From Bacteroidota bacterium (lineage in GTDB: Bacteria; Bacteroidota; Bacteroidia; Chitinophagales; JADIYW01): a DNA stretch of 64,000 nucleotides. The translations under genes and the position numbers were made by a program. Below, one piece after another: positions 17,598-27,346 of the stretch; position 1 is the stretch's first letter, and the number at the start of each line of letters is the position of its first letter. The stretch is taken from the NCBI GenBank assembly GCA_963169645.1, contig CAUJCO010000013.1, positions 324,142 to 388,141 of the forward strand, given 5' to 3'. Below the pieces are notes generated by a model that did no database searches, was not told the origin of the DNA, and worked only from the letters and a program-made list of their open reading frames with translations.

Positions 17598-19295
17598 TTA
17601 TCTCGCATATTTGCGTTTACGTTGTATGGTATAAATTACACCAACAAGAGCAATCAACAACAAGGGCAATCCTACTGTTATAATTTGCCAAAAGGTTTTA
17701 TCTTCCAATACCTTTGCCTTATCTAATAAACGCATTTTTATTTCGCGATTACGGGCATCTATTAAATTATTATCGTCCAACAAATATTCTACACTATTCA
17801 ATAAAAAATCTTTATTCGCAAATAATTGTCGTGTATATTTATCATAACCCAATGCCAACGGTACTTGCTGTGCATCCAAATCATTAGCCGCCACATCGCC
17901 ATCTGCTACAACAATCATCTTGTTGAAATTACTCTTCGGTGTAAAAGTGAATTGTTGTGCCGATGCCATTTTTTGTAAGTCGTCCGTAAACTGATTTTTA
18001 TATAACGAATGGAAATTTCCTTGCAGCAATACCGCCAATGGAATATCGCGTAAATTAAACAAATACGGGTTTGGTTTTTGTTTCGCACCTTCTAAAAATA
18101 TTTGAAACGGTGTGGGTTGCAAACGGGAATAAGTAGAAGTTGTCAGCAAGATAGTTTTATATACATCCGGATTGGCTAAAGTATCTAATGAGCTGGCAAA
18201 TTTGAAGGCAACCGGATCTAAATTTTTTACAATAGGATGATTCTTTTTGTTGACTGCGATTGGGTAAAATGCCCACGGAAACAGCTTTGGTTGCGGATTG
18301 CCACCTACGCTTTCTATAATCGGAATTTGGTTGCAATATAAATCCAACGCTAAATTATGATTGATGCGTACGCCGTAACGGAAAAGTAAATCATCCAAAT
18401 TTAAATCACGCGGTATAGCCATTATACTTGGTGCTAATTTAAAACTATCCAAATCGCAGATAATATTATCCAACAACCATAATGTTCTGCCGCCTTGCAT
18501 TATATATTGATCAATCAAAAATTTCTCGGCATCACTAATTGCTGTCTGCGGTTTGGCAATTAATAAAATATCGATGTTGTTATTAATCAATCTATCTTTA
18601 TCTAATTCAACCTTATCCAATAAAAAATTTTGTTCCGATAACGCTTTCAAAAATTCTTGTAGCTGCTCAATTCCTAATTCGCCATGACCTTGTAAAAAGG
18701 CAATTTTTGCCGGATGTTCTTTCGTAATTTTATGAATACTGTTGATGAATTTATACTCCAAAAAATTGAGTGAATTATTGAGTGAGCCTTGTGCACCCAC
18801 TGAAAATTGATTTTCTAGAATTTGTACCGGAATTTCTCGTCCATTTGCTTTAATGATAGCACCGGGAAACACTAATTTTTCCGTAAAACCACTCTCCGAT
18901 TTTACTTCTAAATTCGTTGGCTTTAATCCTTTTTTTACTAATTCTAGTTGAAATTCTTCCCGCTTTTTTTGGTCTTTAATGCTGTTGATATCAAAAAAAT
19001 GAAACGTTACATTTCCTTTTGAATTGGTTCTAAATTCTTGCAATAATTCACGTGTTTCATTTTGTAATATTTTAATACCGGCCGGTAAATCTTTTCCCGT
19101 GAGGTACACTTCTACCTCTATGTTTTCTTCTAATCCATTCAATACTTTTTTGGTGGATGATGTCAGCGTATATCTTTTTTCTTCCGTCAAATCAAAACGA
19201 TGATACAAGAAATTTGAAAGTATATTTACAATCAATACCAACAGCAAACTAACTATGAGTGCTTTTATAGATTGTATGAGATAATGTTGTTTCAT
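17598..19295 (-). CDS. gldG: Gliding-motility ABC transporter auxiliary protein GldG
   Basis: The 565-aa product has an N-terminal membrane helix (ALIVSLLLVLIVNILSNFLYHRFDLTEEKRYTLT). A large periplasmic DUF4350/ABC-type-uncharacterised domain follows (IEVEVYLTGKDLPAG...FFDINSIKD; IAFLQGHGELG; TLWLLDNI). A C-terminal membrane helix ends in Arg/Lys (QIITVGLPLLLIALVGVIYTIQRKRKYAR). With GldF and GldA it forms an ABC system needed for gliding in Flavobacterium; many non-gliding Bacteroidota also keep it. It is last in the gldA-gldF-gldG set, 44 bases after gldF. Confidence 0.9.
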   Translation of the reverse strand: MKQHYLIQSIKALIVSLLLVLIVNILSNFLYHRFDLTEEKRYTLTSSTKKVLNGLEENIEVEVYLTGKDLPAGIKILQNETRELLQEFRTNSKGNVTFHFFDINSIKDQKKREEFQLELVKKGLKPTNLEVKSESGFTEKLVFPGAIIKANGREIPVQILENQFSVGAQGSLNNSLNFLEYKFINSIHKITKEHPAKIAFLQGHGELGIEQLQEFLKALSEQNFLLDKVELDKDRLINNNIDILLIAKPQTAISDAEKFLIDQYIMQGGRTLWLLDNIICDLDSFKLAPSIMAIPRDLNLDDLLFRYGVRINHNLALDLYCNQIPIIESVGGNPQPKLFPWAFYPIAVNKKNHPIVKNLDPVAFKFASSLDTLANPDVYKTILLTTSTYSRLQPTPFQIFLEGAKQKPNPYLFNLRDIPLAVLLQGNFHSLYKNQFTDDLQKMASAQQFTFTPKSNFNKMIVVADGDVAANDLDAQQVPLALGYDKYTRQLFANKDFLLNSVEYLLDDNNLIDARNREIKMRLLDKAKVLEDKTFWQIITVGLPLLLIALVGVIYTIQRKRKYAR

Positions 19296-19339
19296 ATTGA
19301 TTCTATACGTTGAAAAGGCTTTTGTTTACTTGATTTTAT

Positions 19340-20068
19340 TTACCATTTTCTACTTTCTAAGGCGGTTCGTGTGCCGATAATAAACAATGCTATCACACTA
19401 AGAAAATAAACAATATCCCGTGTATCTACTACACCACGGCTGATGGAATCGTAGTGTGCATTTAATCCGATAGCTTGAATATAATAATCCAATTGACCTT
19501 GAAATATGGGCAAAGAGCTGATTCTGTAGAAAGCATCATACATTAAATAACATAAAAAAACGCCTACTAAAAATGCCACTATCTGGTTATTGGTAATAGC
19601 AGATGCAAATAAACCAATAGACACAAAAACAGCACCTAAAAAATACAACCCAATATAACTTCCGTACGTTGCACCACTGTCAATAGGTGCATCTTCTAAG
19701 CTTAATTTTTGGACACATATAAAATAAATGAACGTAGGCAAAAAAGTAAAAGTCCACAATATCAATGCGGCTATATATTTTCCCATTACAATTTGTAAAT
19801 CTGTGATGGGTTTGGTTGCTAAAAATTCTATCGTTCCATTTTGTTTTTCATCGGCAAAAGAACGCATCGTAATTGCCGGAATTAGAAAGATTAAAATCCA
19901 AGGTGCTAACGTAAAGAATGTATCCAGCGTAGCATAATTGGAATCCAAAATATTGCCTTGAAAAATGAATAAGTTTAACGACAATGTGATAAAAAAAACA
20001 GCCATGCTGACATACGCAATCAGCGAGGAAAAAAACAAATTGATTTCTTTTTTTAAAATGGCATTCAT
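19340..20068 (-). CDS. gldF: Gliding-motility ABC transporter permease GldF
   Basis: The 242-aa product has about six membrane helices in the ABC-2 permease pattern (ITLSLNLFIFQGNILDS; PWILIFLIPAITMRSFADEKQNGTIEFLATKPITD). The motif around RSFADEKQNGTIEFL is typical of ABC-2 subunits, including NosY and GldF. It would form the membrane channel driven by the ATPase encoded 34 bases upstream, and gldG follows after 44 bases. Start at the ATG gives an N-terminal amphipathic helix (NAILKKEINLFFSS), usual for the family. Confidence 0.9.
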   Translation of the reverse strand: MNAILKKEINLFFSSLIAYVSMAVFFITLSLNLFIFQGNILDSNYATLDTFFTLAPWILIFLIPAITMRSFADEKQNGTIEFLATKPITDLQIVMGKYIAALILWTFTFLPTFIYFICVQKLSLEDAPIDSGATYGSYIGLYFLGAVFVSIGLFASAITNNQIVAFLVGVFLCYLMYDAFYRISSLPIFQGQLDYYIQAIGLNAHYDSISRGVVDTRDIVYFLSVIALFIIGTRTALESRKW

Positions 20069-20102
20069 GTTGGTTTTATTAAATGAGATTCCAATTACAA
20101 GG

Positions 20103-21023
20103 TTATTGTTTGCCGGTTAATTGATGGAAAACTTCTTCTAAACTTTTGCTCTCTTCTTTTAGTAATAATAACGGATTATTTTTCTGCACGGCAAACTCAA
20201 AAATTGCTTTACGAAGTAACTTGCTTTGCTTACCATGCAACACAAAATGTGTATCGGAAATTTTTTCGACAGCATGTATTTGTGGCATTTCCTTTAACGC
20301 ATCAACAGCAATGGCATTTTCAAATTCTACTTCAACCAAAGTTTCATTTGAAAGCATATTTTGTAAATTATCTGCTGTATCATTTGCAACAATTTTTCCT
20401 TTGTTGATGATAACCACTTTATCGCATACAGCTTGTACTTCTTGCATAATATGCGTAGAAAAAATAATTGTTTTTTCTTTTGCCAAATTCCGTATCAATT
20501 GACGAATATCGGCTAATTGATTGGGATCTAAACCGGATGTTGGCTCATCTAAAATCAACACTTCGGGTTCATGAATTAAAGCTTGTGCTAAGCCAACGCG
20601 TTGTTTGTAGCCTTTGGAAAGTTGACCAATTTTTTTGTGTTGCTCCACTTGCAAACCCACTAATTCAATGCTGTTTTTAATTTTTTGTTGACTGTTATTG
20701 GGCGTTTTCATTCCATTGATATGCCACGCAAATTCCAAGAATTCTTTGACATACATATCGTAATACAATGGATTATTTTCCGGCAAATAGCCGATTTTTT
20801 GCTTTACTGCAATGGGTTGATGAATAATGTCTAATCCACAAACAGAAGCCGTGCCTGCACTCGGCGGCAAATAACACGTCAACATTTTCATGGTAGTAGA
20901 TTTTCCGGCACCATTTGGACCTAAAAATCCGAGGATTTCGCCTTTATTTACGGAAAATGAAATACTGTCAACCGCTTTTTGGTTGCCATACGTTTTAGAT
21001 AAATTATGTACGGAAATAGACAT
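20103..21023 (-). CDS. gldA: ABC transporter ATP-binding protein GldA
   Basis: The 306-aa ATPase has Walker A GPNGAGKS at 35-42, the Q-loop, the signature LSKGYKQRVGLAQAL, Walker B EVLILDEPTSGLDP and the switch His in IFSTHIMQEV. A C-terminal extension of about 85 residues (LVEVEFENAIAVDALKEM...LEEVFHQLTG) is typical of ABC-2 exporters of the GldA/NatA class. It powers GldF. In Flavobacterium johnsoniae gldA is apart from gldFG; here the three lie together. A -7 box 11 bases before the start gives a short leader. Confidence 0.9.
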   Translation of the reverse strand: MSISVHNLSKTYGNQKAVDSISFSVNKGEILGFLGPNGAGKSTTMKMLTCYLPPSAGTASVCGLDIIHQPIAVKQKIGYLPENNPLYYDMYVKEFLEFAWHINGMKTPNNSQQKIKNSIELVGLQVEQHKKIGQLSKGYKQRVGLAQALIHEPEVLILDEPTSGLDPNQLADIRQLIRNLAKEKTIIFSTHIMQEVQAVCDKVVIINKGKIVANDTADNLQNMLSNETLVEVEFENAIAVDALKEMPQIHAVEKISDTHFVLHGKQSKLLRKAIFEFAVQKNNPLLLLKEESKSLEEVFHQLTGKQ

Positions 21024-21034
21024 ATCTGGTTGGC

Positions 21035-21042
21035 AAAAATAA
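21035..21042 (-). promoter_or_regulatory. -7 box (TATTTTTG) of gldAFG
   Basis: On the minus strand TATTTTTG lies 11 bases before the gldA ATG. It fits the TAnnTTTG consensus. Confidence 0.6.
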
Positions 21043-21103
21043 ACAATTAAAATGCATTCCGATTCTTAAAATTATTAAATATAATACGTTTCAGAAAATC
21101 TGT

Positions 21104-21111
21104 TATCTTTA
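21104..21111 (+). promoter_or_regulatory. -7-like box (TATCTTTA) of the small lipoprotein gene
   Basis: TATCTTTA is one base away from TAnnTTTG. It ends 10 bases before the ATG at 21122, in the divergent gap with gldA. Confidence 0.4.
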
Positions 21112-21121
21112 CAACGTAAAC

Positions 21122-21655
21122 ATGATAAATCGTATAAAATATTCCATTATAGTAAGTATATTACTCATTGCTGTACTAAGTGCTTGCAGTGTAGGTAATA
21201 AAGTAATACCGGATCCATCTGGCAGTATTCCGGTTGATACGACCGGCTCTTTGGGTAATTTCACGATGATTGTAACCGGAGATACGGCTTTTAATATTAA
21301 TATTTTATCCGATTCGACATTAAACCAAATTAAAGACGACAGTTTAATTGTTATTGGTGCAGATGCCTTAACCAACACTAAAGTATTATTGTATTTCGGC
21401 ACACTCAGTTCTGAGCCAGGTACCTATTATACCGAAACAGCACCACCCGGCATCACATCGGCATTATTTTTAGCCAGAATAAAAATTAATGGCGTATTTA
21501 AATCGTATTTATTACAACACGGCACTATCAAAATAGAATCTAAAGATGTGGTAAATAAGATTATCAAAGGTAGATTTGATGTCAACAATGAAAATGCCGG
21601 AGCCGACTTGACACTTTATATGCGGGCGAATTTCTCGATTACATATAAAGAATAA
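21122..21655 (+). CDS. Small lipoprotein, function unknown
   Basis: The 177-aa product has a lipoprotein signal (YSIIVSILLIAVLSAC) with the acylated Cys at 22. A Ser/Pro/Asp/Thr stretch and a beta-rich domain with many Thr, Asn and Asp follow (NFTMIVTGDTAFNINILSDS...ADLTLYMRANFSITYKE). The pattern suggests a small extracytoplasmic beta-sandwich. I do not recognise the family. It is divergent from gldA, and its stop codon directly abuts the stop codon of the convergent glycosyltransferase, with no base between them. Confidence 0.75.
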   Translation: MINRIKYSIIVSILLIAVLSACSVGNKVIPDPSGSIPVDTTGSLGNFTMIVTGDTAFNINILSDSTLNQIKDDSLIVIGADALTNTKVLLYFGTLSSEPGTYYTETAPPGITSALFLARIKINGVFKSYLLQHGTIKIESKDVVNKIIKGRFDVNNENAGADLTLYMRANFSITYKE

Positions 21656-22837
21656 TTAATCAATTGCGTGTTGAATATTTTCCAATACAGCATCCCAAGT
21701 GTAGTATTTCCGGGCTAACGCTCTCGATTCATTGCGCATAGATTTCCAAACTTCTGGCTGCGTTAAAAGTGTATGCACTGCTTCGGCAAACGCTTTTGCA
21801 TCATCTTTAATAAAAATATGTTGTCCATCGATAGTCTTTAAGCCTTCCGCACCAATGGAAGTAGTAACACACGGAATACCACGATACAATGCATTCACCA
21901 CTTTCACTTTAATGCCACTACCAAAACGCAACGGTGTAATAAATACGTTGTTGCTTTTAAAAAACGGTTCTAAATCTTCTACAAATCCGGTTAAAATAAT
22001 CTGGTTATCATTTGCCGCCATTTCTTGCAAACGCTTGTCTGGATGCTTGCCTACAATATATAATTGTATATTTTGGTGTTGTGCTTTGAGGTGTTGCCAA
22101 ACTTCAGAATAAAACCAGCAAAGCCCGTCAATATTAGCTTCCCAGCTGAGCGTGCCCACGTATAACAACGACATGGTATTGGGATGAAATTCTAAATCTT
22201 GAAGTTGCAATTGGCTATCATCACCAAGATGATAGGTTTCTACAAATTTATTTCTATCAGCACCAATTTTCTCTAATTCATTTATATCATTGGGTGCCGC
22301 CAAAACAATGTTTGCTTTTTGGCAAATTTCCTGTTCATATTTTTTGATGCGATAAGCCTGATTTAACAAGGCTAATTTCTTGAGATAATTTTTCTCAATA
22401 GCTGCATAACGTTTCCAAATTAAATATTCGCAATTGTGTTCATGCAAGATAATTTTTCCTTGAAAGGAGTCCGGAATATATTGGAACATAACATAGTGAT
22501 CACAAAAAATCACATCGTATTGATGTATAATAGCTTGGATTTTTTCTTTAAAAGAACGGGATTTATTTCGATATAAATTTAACGGAATACCTTGCAAATT
22601 GGACAGTATCAAATTCTTTGCTGTCCGTGGGATATTTAATTCTTCTGCAACAAAATTATGTAGTTGAAATTTGGATTGAAAATCAGCAACATGTTCTACA
22701 TCTTCATTTTTTAAAAAACAGGCAACTGCTAACGTATATTTTTTCAATAAAAAATGAACCACCTTATTCGATTTGATAACACCTCCACTCACTGGTGGGT
22801 ACGGCAAGGTTGGTGTAAGAAATAAGATTTTTTTCAT
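21656..22837 (-). CDS. GT4-family glycosyltransferase
   Basis: The 393-aa GT-B enzyme has an N-terminal domain starting MKKILFLTPTLPYPPVSGGVIKSNKVVHFL, with ILHEHNCEYLIW. The C-terminal donor domain has LLYVGTLSWEANIDGL, IILTGFVEDLEPFF, ITPLRFGSGIKVKVVNALYRGIPCVTTSIGAEGL and the acidic pocket that binds nucleotide sugar. It is of the type acting on polysaccharides or surface glycans in the cytosol. There is no sugar-synthesis gene beside it. It lies 50 bases beyond the porin-like gene's stop side and may be transcribed separately. Confidence 0.85.
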   Translation of the reverse strand: MKKILFLTPTLPYPPVSGGVIKSNKVVHFLLKKYTLAVACFLKNEDVEHVADFQSKFQLHNFVAEELNIPRTAKNLILSNLQGIPLNLYRNKSRSFKEKIQAIIHQYDVIFCDHYVMFQYIPDSFQGKIILHEHNCEYLIWKRYAAIEKNYLKKLALLNQAYRIKKYEQEICQKANIVLAAPNDINELEKIGADRNKFVETYHLGDDSQLQLQDLEFHPNTMSLLYVGTLSWEANIDGLCWFYSEVWQHLKAQHQNIQLYIVGKHPDKRLQEMAANDNQIILTGFVEDLEPFFKSNNVFITPLRFGSGIKVKVVNALYRGIPCVTTSIGAEGLKTIDGQHIFIKDDAKAFAEAVHTLLTQPEVWKSMRNESRALARKYYTWDAVLENIQHAID

Positions 22838-22887
22838 TTTATATTTTTGAAATTAAATACCAATGTAGCACAATCTATTTAAAAAAA

Positions 22888-24762
22888 TTAATCATAAAAT
22901 TGCCACAACACACCCACTCTAAATGTTCTATCTAAATAGCCGTAATTAGGTGCAGTATATATTCCTTTTTGCTTAAACATTCCCTGATTTACATGTTCAA
23001 CACGGAAAAAGATATTGGTGAATTTTACTTGCAATCGAAAGAACAAATCCAAGATAGGATAAAATTTCAATCGCTCAGAATTTTGCTGATAAAACACTGC
23101 CAATGCCGGATTATAGGCATTGCCTGTAAAATTGGTATTATACATCAAATCAAAACCGAGTTGTGCGTTGAGTTTTCCGGAAATCCAACCACCTTTGTAG
23201 TACAAAGTTTGTTTCATTGCAAAAACAGGCAGTCGAATGATATCTTTATTAGAAATCCATTGTGCATACAAAGATGTTCCGGAATAAATATGTCTGGTAT
23301 TGAAATCTTTTCGCACTATTGCAACAAAGACATTCAACGGTTTTGTGTATTGTTGTGGTAAAGATGCGGTATCGTTATAAATATAATTTTGTAAGAAATA
23401 ATTTTGTGCCGTAATAAAAAAGAGTTGTTTTCTCCATGCAAAATCGAGCTGTGTTTTCAGCTGAAATGATTTTTTAAAATCATTGATATAAGCATAATGA
23501 TTGCCCAAATACGCTTGTTGTTTTCGAGTCGGTTCTGCCATCGATACATTTCCTGAAACAATGACTGAAATCGATTTTTTAAAATTTAGTTTTCCTAAGA
23601 AATCTACTTCAAAATCGCCCATATATTTGGGTGCTACATCTACGGTTGTTGCTAAAGTATAATTAAAAAATGCTGAATCGTTCTCATTATAAATTGTTGC
23701 TTTCGCTTTTAGATCATGGATAAGCTCATCGGTATAACGTTGTTTGTATCGAATAAAATCGTATTGCAAACCAACGGCAAACAAGAGTTGCTTCGGTGCG
23801 CTATCGTTCTGTGTATTTTTAAAATATACGGCATTCGATAATTTCCATGTTTTGGTATAATCATCCGTAGAATCTGTATCAAAAATAAGTCGTGGATAAT
23901 AGGCAGAGTCTGTTTCAAAATCTTTGTATCTAAATTTCCAATGTGAAAATTCAAAATCATGGGTGATGGCATACTTAGGTGCTATCACCACCTTGCGTTT
24001 CGTCGAATCATTAATTTGTACAGTTGATTTTTTTCCAAGATTTATTTGTTGATGAAAATTCAAATTGCGTTCGTTCCATTTATTTATGGCATCATCTAAA
24101 TATACTGCGACAAACTCTTTATTCTTTTTGTAAAAAGGATTAGTAAATGCGTCATCTTGTGCCCAACCACCATTTTCTTCATTTTTTATTCCATTATAAA
24201 TAAATGCAGCTTTCCATGCATATCGATTACTTTTACTCGTAAAAGAGTTTTGCAATGAAAACAAATTATGGACAGAAAGTTGGTGTGCACTTTTTCCTTT
24301 AAAACTATTGCGATGAAAATTAAAACCTATGTTGACGTTTGGTTTAATGTTGATGGCAAACTCAGCACCACCTACAATTTCTTCCTTTCCACCAAACACA
24401 AAATCCAATTGTGTGAAAGGTGTTTTCGTATTGAAATATTTTACGGTAGATGGCTGGATGTAATAAGTATCAAATGAAGTAAAGCCGTGTTTGAAACCAA
24501 TTGGATTATTATTGGTAAACATAACGGAATAATAAGCGGTACCATAGTTACCTAAATTATGATACGGAACAAGCTCTTTTTCTGTCGTATTGTATCGATG
24601 AAAATCAACCAGTAATGAATCGGGTTTGCGTGGTTTAGGATGAGCTAAGGTTACATACTTCGCATCAAAATATAATTTTGGATTGGGCTTGGTTATCTGC
24701 ACTTGACTAATGCCAAGCAACTGCATAAAAATAAATAGACAGAAAAACAGGTATTTCTTCAC
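22888..24762 (-). CDS. Putative porin (Bacteroidota outer-membrane barrel family)
   Basis: The 624-aa product has a signal peptide (MKKYLFFCLFIFMQLLGISQ) followed by repeated amphipathic, Tyr/Phe/Asn-rich strands to the end. The last strand (YLDRTFRVGVLWQFYD) ends in an aromatic residue, as outer-membrane barrels do. Stretches such as LGNYGTAYYSVMFTNNNPIGFKHGF and TFFRVEHVNQGMF-like segments match the large Bacteroidota 'putative porin' family. No substrate is known. The start codon is GTG, supported by the -7 box exactly 4 bases upstream (TTTGATACGTG) and by the correct signal peptide. Confidence 0.8.
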   Translation of the reverse strand: MKKYLFFCLFIFMQLLGISQVQITKPNPKLYFDAKYVTLAHPKPRKPDSLLVDFHRYNTTEKELVPYHNLGNYGTAYYSVMFTNNNPIGFKHGFTSFDTYYIQPSTVKYFNTKTPFTQLDFVFGGKEEIVGGAEFAINIKPNVNIGFNFHRNSFKGKSAHQLSVHNLFSLQNSFTSKSNRYAWKAAFIYNGIKNEENGGWAQDDAFTNPFYKKNKEFVAVYLDDAINKWNERNLNFHQQINLGKKSTVQINDSTKRKVVIAPKYAITHDFEFSHWKFRYKDFETDSAYYPRLIFDTDSTDDYTKTWKLSNAVYFKNTQNDSAPKQLLFAVGLQYDFIRYKQRYTDELIHDLKAKATIYNENDSAFFNYTLATTVDVAPKYMGDFEVDFLGKLNFKKSISVIVSGNVSMAEPTRKQQAYLGNHYAYINDFKKSFQLKTQLDFAWRKQLFFITAQNYFLQNYIYNDTASLPQQYTKPLNVFVAIVRKDFNTRHIYSGTSLYAQWISNKDIIRLPVFAMKQTLYYKGGWISGKLNAQLGFDLMYNTNFTGNAYNPALAVFYQQNSERLKFYPILDLFFRLQVKFTNIFFRVEHVNQGMFKQKGIYTAPNYGYLDRTFRVGVLWQFYD

Positions 24763-24766
24763 GTAT

Positions 24767-24774
24767 CAAAAATA
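24767..24774 (-). promoter_or_regulatory. -7 box (TATTTTTG) of the porin gene, leaderless GTG start
   Basis: On the minus strand TATTTTTG is separated from the GTG start by only ATAC. This matches the accB layout exactly (TTTGATAC then a start codon) and supports GTG as the real start. Confidence 0.6.
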
Positions 24775-24833
24775 AGGATTTTATTGAGCTATACTATCTA
24801 TTTAAAAATAGAAACTATATCAAAAAAACATAA

Positions 24834-27155
24834 TTATTCTACGATTTGTAATTTGGCAAATCGCAACATTATTTTCTTATTTCCTACACCTTCAAAAAAG
24901 ATGTTTGCCATTTTATTTTCGCCTTTTCCTTCTACACTAATTACTTTCCCTTGATTAAATTTTTCATGAATAACCTGCATGCCGGCTTCAATATCTCTCA
25001 AATCGCTCGAAATGGTGGCGGATGACGGTGTTATCTTCGTTACCTTGGTAAGATGTTTTGGCGGCTCTATGCTTGGCTTAGGTGGTGGCATTGGTTGTTG
25101 GTATTTTTTACTTAAATACCATTTACTTTCTTTATCATCTTCAAAGAATGAATTTCGTTGTGGAGCTTGTGGTTTTTCTTTTTGCCCAAAGAATGTAATA
25201 TGCGAACCGTCAATTTCTTCAATAAATCGGCTTTGTTCGCCGTATTGTAATTGGCCAAATTTATATCTCGACAAGGCGTATGTCAACGTTAAAAAACGCT
25301 TGGCTCGAGTAACAGCTACGTAAAACAAACGTCTTTCTTCTTCTAACTCTTCGCGTGTATTGATAGACATGATGGACGGAAACAAATTTTCTTCCAAGCC
25401 AACCACAAACACACTGGAAAATTCCAAACCTTTAGCAGCATGAATAGTCATTAGTTTTACCTTCTCCCGATTGTCATCTTTTTTGTCATCCATATCTGTC
25501 AACAACGAAATTTGTTGCAAGTACGCTGCTAAATCATTTTCCGGTGGCACTTCATCTTCTTCATATTCCGGCTTTTCTGCAACCGTATATTCTTTGATAC
25601 CATTTAGCAACTCTTGAATATTTTCGAAACGAGAAATGCCTTCTACCGTTTTATCTTTATACAATTCTTGGATTAAACCGGTTTGCTTACCAATATACTC
25701 TGCAATTTCATACGCATTTTTTGTTTTCAGCATAATGCGAAAACTTTTAATCATCATACTAAAATCACGAATCGCTTGCTTTGCTCTACCTTGCAAATCC
25801 GGAATTACTTCGGGTTTTTCTACCATGTGCCAAAGCGGTAAATTGTGTTCGCCGGCAGCTACTATCAACCTATCTATACTGGTATTTCCAATGCCACGAA
25901 CCGGATAATTTATAATGCGTTTCAATGCTTCTTCATCGTTCGGGTTCACCACCACACGCAGGTATGCAATAAAATCTTTAATTTCCTTGCGTTGGTAAAA
26001 CGATAAGCCGCCATAAATTTTATACGGAATATTCAACCTACGCAAAGCCTCCTCAAATGAACGCGATTGTGCGTTGGTTCTATACAAAATGGCAAATTCA
26101 TTATGCGTCAGATGTTGACGCATTTTTTGGTCGAAAATAGCATCTGCAACAATGCGTGCTTCATCAGAATCGCTGACTGTTTTAAAAACTTTTATTTTTT
26201 CGCCACCTTTATTTTCTGTCCAAATTTCTTTGGCTAATTGTGTTTTATTTTGTTTGATGATTTCATTGGCTGCTTGTACAATATGTTCTGTCGAACGATA
26301 ATTTTGTTCCAGACGAAATACTTTCAAATCCGGATAATCTTTTTCAAAATGTAAAATATTTTCGATGGTAGCACCACGGAAAGCATAGATACTTTGGGCA
26401 TCATCACCCACCACACAAATATTTTCTTCGCGTGCAGCCAACAGCTTTACAATTTGATATTGAGCATCATTGGTATCTTGAAACTCATCAATCATAAAAT
26501 ATTGAAACCGACTTTGGAGCTTGTGTAACACTTCCGGAAATTTGGTTAACAACTCATGCATCTTCAACAATAAATCATCAAAATCCATGGCTCCTGCCTT
26601 AAAACATCTATCTTGATATTTGGCAAATAGTTCTTTTATTTTGGGACGGCCACTACTTTCATCATCCGAAACAAAGTCGATATTTTCTGCATATTTTTTA
26701 GCATCTAATAAAGCATTTTTAGCTGAAGAAATGCGATAAAAAACATTGGCTGCCTTATATAGTTTATCGTTTAATCCTTCTTCTTTAATAATGCTTTTCA
26801 ACAAACTTTTACAATCGTCCGGGTCGTAGATAGTAAAATTATTTGGATAGCCTAAACGGTGTGCTTCACCTCTTAAAATACGGGCAAAAACCGAGTGAAA
26901 AGTGCCCATGTATAGGTTGCGTGCTTCAGTTCCTACAATATGTGCAATACGTTCGCGCATCTCGGTAGATGCTTTATTGGTAAACGTTAATGCCATGATG
27001 CGAAAAGCATCAACATTGTTATGAATCATATAGGCAATACGATAAGTAAGCACTCGTGTTTTACCCGAACCCGGACCCGCAATAATCATCACCGGACCAC
27101 GCATTGTGGTTACGGCATTCTTCTGTACATCATTTAATTCGGATAATTCTCGCAT
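24834..27155 (-). CDS. pcrA: ATP-dependent 3'-5' DNA helicase, UvrD/PcrA family
   Basis: The 773-aa product has all SF1A helicase motifs: Walker A AGPGSGKT at 26-33, LTFTNKASTEMRER, DEFQDTN, GDDAQSIYAFRGA, FRLEQNYRST, TIHAAKGLEFSSVFVVG and FYVAVTRAK. The C-terminal about 50 residues (GMQVIHEKFNQGKVISVEGKGENKMANIFFEGVGNKKIMLRFAKL) form the Tudor-like domain of PcrA/UvrD that contacts RNA polymerase. It unwinds DNA in excision repair and clears replication conflicts. Its -7 box lies 5 bases before the ATG. A Y-family polymerase gene diverges from it. Confidence 0.93.
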   Translation of the reverse strand: MRELSELNDVQKNAVTTMRGPVMIIAGPGSGKTRVLTYRIAYMIHNNVDAFRIMALTFTNKASTEMRERIAHIVGTEARNLYMGTFHSVFARILRGEAHRLGYPNNFTIYDPDDCKSLLKSIIKEEGLNDKLYKAANVFYRISSAKNALLDAKKYAENIDFVSDDESSGRPKIKELFAKYQDRCFKAGAMDFDDLLLKMHELLTKFPEVLHKLQSRFQYFMIDEFQDTNDAQYQIVKLLAAREENICVVGDDAQSIYAFRGATIENILHFEKDYPDLKVFRLEQNYRSTEHIVQAANEIIKQNKTQLAKEIWTENKGGEKIKVFKTVSDSDEARIVADAIFDQKMRQHLTHNEFAILYRTNAQSRSFEEALRRLNIPYKIYGGLSFYQRKEIKDFIAYLRVVVNPNDEEALKRIINYPVRGIGNTSIDRLIVAAGEHNLPLWHMVEKPEVIPDLQGRAKQAIRDFSMMIKSFRIMLKTKNAYEIAEYIGKQTGLIQELYKDKTVEGISRFENIQELLNGIKEYTVAEKPEYEEDEVPPENDLAAYLQQISLLTDMDDKKDDNREKVKLMTIHAAKGLEFSSVFVVGLEENLFPSIMSINTREELEEERRLFYVAVTRAKRFLTLTYALSRYKFGQLQYGEQSRFIEEIDGSHITFFGQKEKPQAPQRNSFFEDDKESKWYLSKKYQQPMPPPKPSIEPPKHLTKVTKITPSSATISSDLRDIEAGMQVIHEKFNQGKVISVEGKGENKMANIFFEGVGNKKIMLRFAKLQIVE

Positions 27156-27160
27156 AAGGA

Positions 27161-27168
27161 CAAAGATA
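27161..27168 (-). promoter_or_regulatory. -7 box (TATCTTTG) of the helicase gene
   Basis: On the minus strand TATCTTTG lies 5 bases before the ATG. It matches TAnnTTTG and implies a leaderless transcript. Confidence 0.6.
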
Positions 27169-27346
27169 ATTTTTTTCAGTCGACTCTCTTATTACGTTTC
27201 TATCATTTTGATATAATAAAATAAAATAGTCCATCCAAAATTTCTATTTTATTGATACTGATAGATTTAAAAATGTTCATAACAATTGTTTTCTGATTAA
27301 CGGCAGATTTTATTATAAAGATGTAATTTTAGAAATACAATTTTAG